Below, piece after piece: positions 24,294-25,928 of a stretch of DNA of 25,928 nt. Origin of the DNA: Bacillota bacterium (GTDB taxonomy: Bacteria; Bacillota; Clostridia; Acetivibrionales; DTU013); NCBI GenBank assembly GCA_023435745.1, contig JAEZMD010000015.1:1-25928 (forward strand), in the 5' to 3' direction. Below the pieces are notes generated by a model. The model had not been told where the DNA came from, did no database searches, and was given only the letters and a program-made list of their open reading frames with translations. How positions within the stretch are numbered: the first letter of the stretch is position 1; each line of letters begins with the position of its first letter. Position numbers and translations under genes: made by a program.

Positions 24294-24419
24294 TACGGGA
24301 TGAAGGAGACCAACTATGAATTGTCAAGTAAAAAATGATGATTCAGCATAAAAAAATTGGCACTAGAAAAATGGGCATGCTAAAATAAGCCTATGGTCAT
24401 AGACAATTAAATAGAGATA

Positions 24420-25583
24420 TTAATCCAGATTAAAAACAACATTGTCTTTAAGCATCTTAAAGATAATGCGAACCAGCTTATGAGCTACATGACCGAGAGC
24501 TGCATAATGGTTATTCCCTTGAGAGCGTTTGAGTTTGAAGTAATCATCAAATGTCTTGTTGTTGAGAGAAACATTCCAGGCGGCATTAATCAAGGCGTAG
24601 CGAAGAAGTTTGGAACCTCGTTTCGACATCTTGGTGCTTTTGGCGTTGAACTTGCCGGATTGGTTAACGGTGGGATCCAAACCGGCATAAGCTAAAAGCT
24701 TTGATGGATTTGAAAACCTTGAAATATCCCCAATTTCACCAAGGATCATAGCCCCATTGAGGAATCCGATTCCGGGGATAGTCAAGATTATAGAATCCAT
24801 TTCAAGCATGATTGATTTGATAGCTCCATCGAGATCAGCCAATTGCTGTTCCAGTAACTCAATCTGTGCGATGGACTGGGTTATTTGAATAGAAACAGCG
24901 GTATTGCCAGAACCGACAGATGATTTAGCCAGACCTTTTAAAGCGATAGCTTCTTCTTTACCAAAACTGCCGTGGGAGGCTTTTTGGAGAAGATTAGCCA
25001 GGTATGTAAGGTGTAAGGCGGCGATGTTATCTGGGGAGGAATGCTTCTTCAAAAGCTGGTAGCAGGTATTGATATGGAGGCCTGATTTAAAGAAGTACTG
25101 CAGTTCGGGGAAGATGATGTCAACATAGGTAACGAGCTGGACTTTAAGTTTTGCTTTAGCTTTTTTGATTTTCTCCCTAAAACGGCAGAGGCTTTTAAGG
25201 CGGAGCGAGTCGATGTCAGCCTTTGAATAGAGCCTGGGTTTGTTCACTAACATCGACTTGATGATGAGCAAACAATCGACCTTATCTGTCTTGGTTTTAC
25301 GGATGTTTGTTTTCCGCAAGGTTGATGTTTGAATCGGGTTAATCACAGCAACACGGTAGCCCAGGCCAAAAAGGCGGCAGATGAGATTCTCGGCATAGTG
25401 AGCGGTTGATTCAAGGCCTATCATAGTGTTAGTTCTTTCGAAGGATTTAATCTTTGAAAGAAAGATCTTAAAGCCTTCAGCATCATTAGTAAAACCAAAA
25501 GGCGGGATCAGGACTTCGCCATCAGCGGTCATGGCAGCGGCAAAGTGCTTTTGCTTGGCAATATCAATGCCAACATAAATCAT
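24420..25583 (-). CDS. IS110-family transposase (DEDD recombinase)
   Basis: A 387-residue recombinase that works with a bridge RNA. The N-terminal RuvC-like domain has the acidic residues Asp7 (YVGIDIAKQKH), Glu58 (IGLESTAHY), Asp100 and Asp103 (KTDKVDCLL). A coiled-coil linker follows, and the C-terminal Transposase_20 domain contains ILTIPGIGFLNGAMILGEIG and the serine-bearing NQSGKFNAK...MSKRGSKLLR block. It is full length with no frameshift. Start: the ATG at 25583 (MIYVGID) matches family N-termini and follows AAAGGATG; a longer frame to 25643 would run over the predicted RNA. Confidence 0.93.
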   Translation of the reverse strand: MIYVGIDIAKQKHFAAAMTADGEVLIPPFGFTNDAEGFKIFLSKIKSFERTNTMIGLESTAHYAENLICRLFGLGYRVAVINPIQTSTLRKTNIRKTKTDKVDCLLIIKSMLVNKPRLYSKADIDSLRLKSLCRFREKIKKAKAKLKVQLVTYVDIIFPELQYFFKSGLHINTCYQLLKKHSSPDNIAALHLTYLANLLQKASHGSFGKEEAIALKGLAKSSVGSGNTAVSIQITQSIAQIELLEQQLADLDGAIKSIMLEMDSIILTIPGIGFLNGAMILGEIGDISRFSNPSKLLAYAGLDPTVNQSGKFNAKSTKMSKRGSKLLRYALINAAWNVSLNNKTFDDYFKLKRSQGNNHYAALGHVAHKLVRIIFKMLKDNVVFNLD

Positions 25584-25589
25584 GGAACC

Positions 25590-25765
25590 ACATCCTTTGA
25601 AAATATTCGGCAACTGCTTTGATCCACTTAGTTTTATCCTCATAGACTTGCGTGAAATAAAAGTTTGAAAACTTATCCAACTATAAATGATTTAGATAAA
25701 ACTGTGGCAATACACTCCCTCGAATAGTCAAAGCTATATGTAAGCATAAAAAGTCCACAGTGCCT
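25590..25765 (-). ncRNA. Candidate bridge RNA of the IS110 element
   Basis: A predicted promoter ends at 25772 and the transposase starts at 25583, leaving room for an RNA of about 175 nt, close to the length known for IS621. The RNA would open with a stem ACTGTGG (25761-25755) pairing with CCACAGT (25707-25701) around a large loop. Smaller stems follow (GATAA/TTATC at 25673-25699 and AAGTTT/AAACTT at 25661-25674). Two 9-nt segments, 25710-25718 and 25687-25695, match the two halves of the site at 25892-25907. The 3' end is not determined. This is inference from sequence; no RNA evidence is available. Confidence 0.5.
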
Positions 25766-25771
25766 AAATTA

Positions 25772-25799
25772 ATTATATAGGATAAGTCTATACCGGCAA
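25772..25799 (-). promoter_or_regulatory. Promoter upstream of the candidate bridge RNA
   Basis: Minus strand: TTGCCG (25799-25794), 16-nt spacer, perfect TATAAT (25777-25772). The predicted start is near 25765, directly before the ACTGTGG stem. Confidence 0.55.
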
Positions 25800-25808
25800 C
25801 AAACCGGA

Positions 25809-25857
25809 CGAATTTAGAAAGTTTCAGTCGCTATGCTCCTTCAACTTTCTAAATTCG
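25809..25857. repeat. Perfect 15-bp inverted repeat
   Basis: CGAATTTAGAAAGTT (25809-25823) and AACTTTCTAAATTCG (25843-25857) are exactly complementary around a 19-nt spacer. It lies upstream of the candidate bridge-RNA promoter and inside the inferred element end. There is no T run, so a terminator is unlikely. Confidence 0.85.
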
Positions 25858-25928
25858 ATAACCACCATGAAGTGAGCGTAAATATTTGAAAGGAGTGTAT
25901 GATTTAGTTGTCTACTATATCATACAAG

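Larger units (their letters stand above)
24348..25900 (-). mobile_element. IS110-family insertion sequence (ends inferred)
   Basis: One DEDD recombinase gene on the minus strand, about 70 bp of non-coding sequence after its stop, and about 315 bp before its start. IS110 elements lack terminal inverted repeats, so the ends are inferred from guide-like matches in the upstream RNA region. These point to AT core dinucleotides at 24348-24349 and 25899-25900, giving about 1.55 kb, a usual IS110 size. The long 5' non-coding part fits the IS110 group, which carries its guide RNA upstream, rather than the IS1111 group. Confidence 0.6.

Noticed and set aside
24300..24419. Remnant of an IS21-like element end (repeated AAAAAATG/AAAATTGG motifs)
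   Set aside because: The repeats are short and AT-rich, no istA/istB coding sequence is present, and part of the stretch is better explained as the IS110 right end.
1..25928. CRISPR arrays, rRNA or tRNA genes
   Set aside because: No regularly spaced repeats and no rRNA or complete tRNA signatures were seen.

Overview
The window looks like the chromosome of an endospore-forming member of the Clostridia. The evidence is an alpha/beta-type small acid-soluble spore protein gene, an FMN-riboswitch-controlled RibU transporter, Bacillus/Clostridium-type ARG boxes, a clostridial-style ftsEX-M23-ctpA cluster, and consistently strong GGAGG-type ribosome binding sites with SigA-type promoters. I cannot name the genus from sequence alone.

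Layout. (1) 1-2580: the 5' tip of a minus-strand gene, a structured non-coding stretch of about 300 bp, a PNPOx-fold gene, a convergent WecG/TagA/CpsF glycosyltransferase gene with its own promoter, and a YitT-family membrane protein gene. (2) 2580-4674: a complete IS1634-family insertion sequence bracketed by a perfect 74-bp direct repeat. (3) 4601-5445: promoter, FMN riboswitch, terminator and ribU. (4) 5504-5867: a small orphan DNA-binding protein gene. (5) 5872-15775, minus strand: the arginine region argC-argB-pilZ and argD-carA-carB-argF-GNAT. It has two promoters of matching design, each overlapped by an ARG box. There is no argJ. (6) 15845-17150: a divergent MsmX/UgpC-type ABC ATPase gene closed by tandem terminators. 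(7) 17269-18360: a CdaR/PucR-like regulator. (8) 18541-22953: ftsE-ftsX, a secreted coiled-coil M23 peptidase, a CtpA-type S41 protease and a short spore-protein gene. (9) 23052-24293: a SAM methyltransferase gene and a cold-shock protein gene with its own promoter, leader hairpin and terminator. (10) about 24348-25900: an IS110-family element with a candidate bridge RNA.

How the parts work together. Regions 5 and 6 share an intergenic control region. The arginine genes cover acetylglutamate to citrulline plus carbamoyl-phosphate synthesis, apart from the argJ step. In region 8, FtsEX very likely drives the M23 hydrolase for septal wall cleavage.

Most notable observations. The IS1634-type insertion duplicated the whole ribU promoter up to its predicted +1, so the target operon kept a working promoter. 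Upstream of the IS110 transposase, a predicted minus-strand RNA carries two 9-nt segments matching the two halves of a 16-bp site at 25892-25907, overlapping by exactly two bases (AT). That is the pattern expected of bridge-RNA guides and a core dinucleotide, and it suggests where the element ends.
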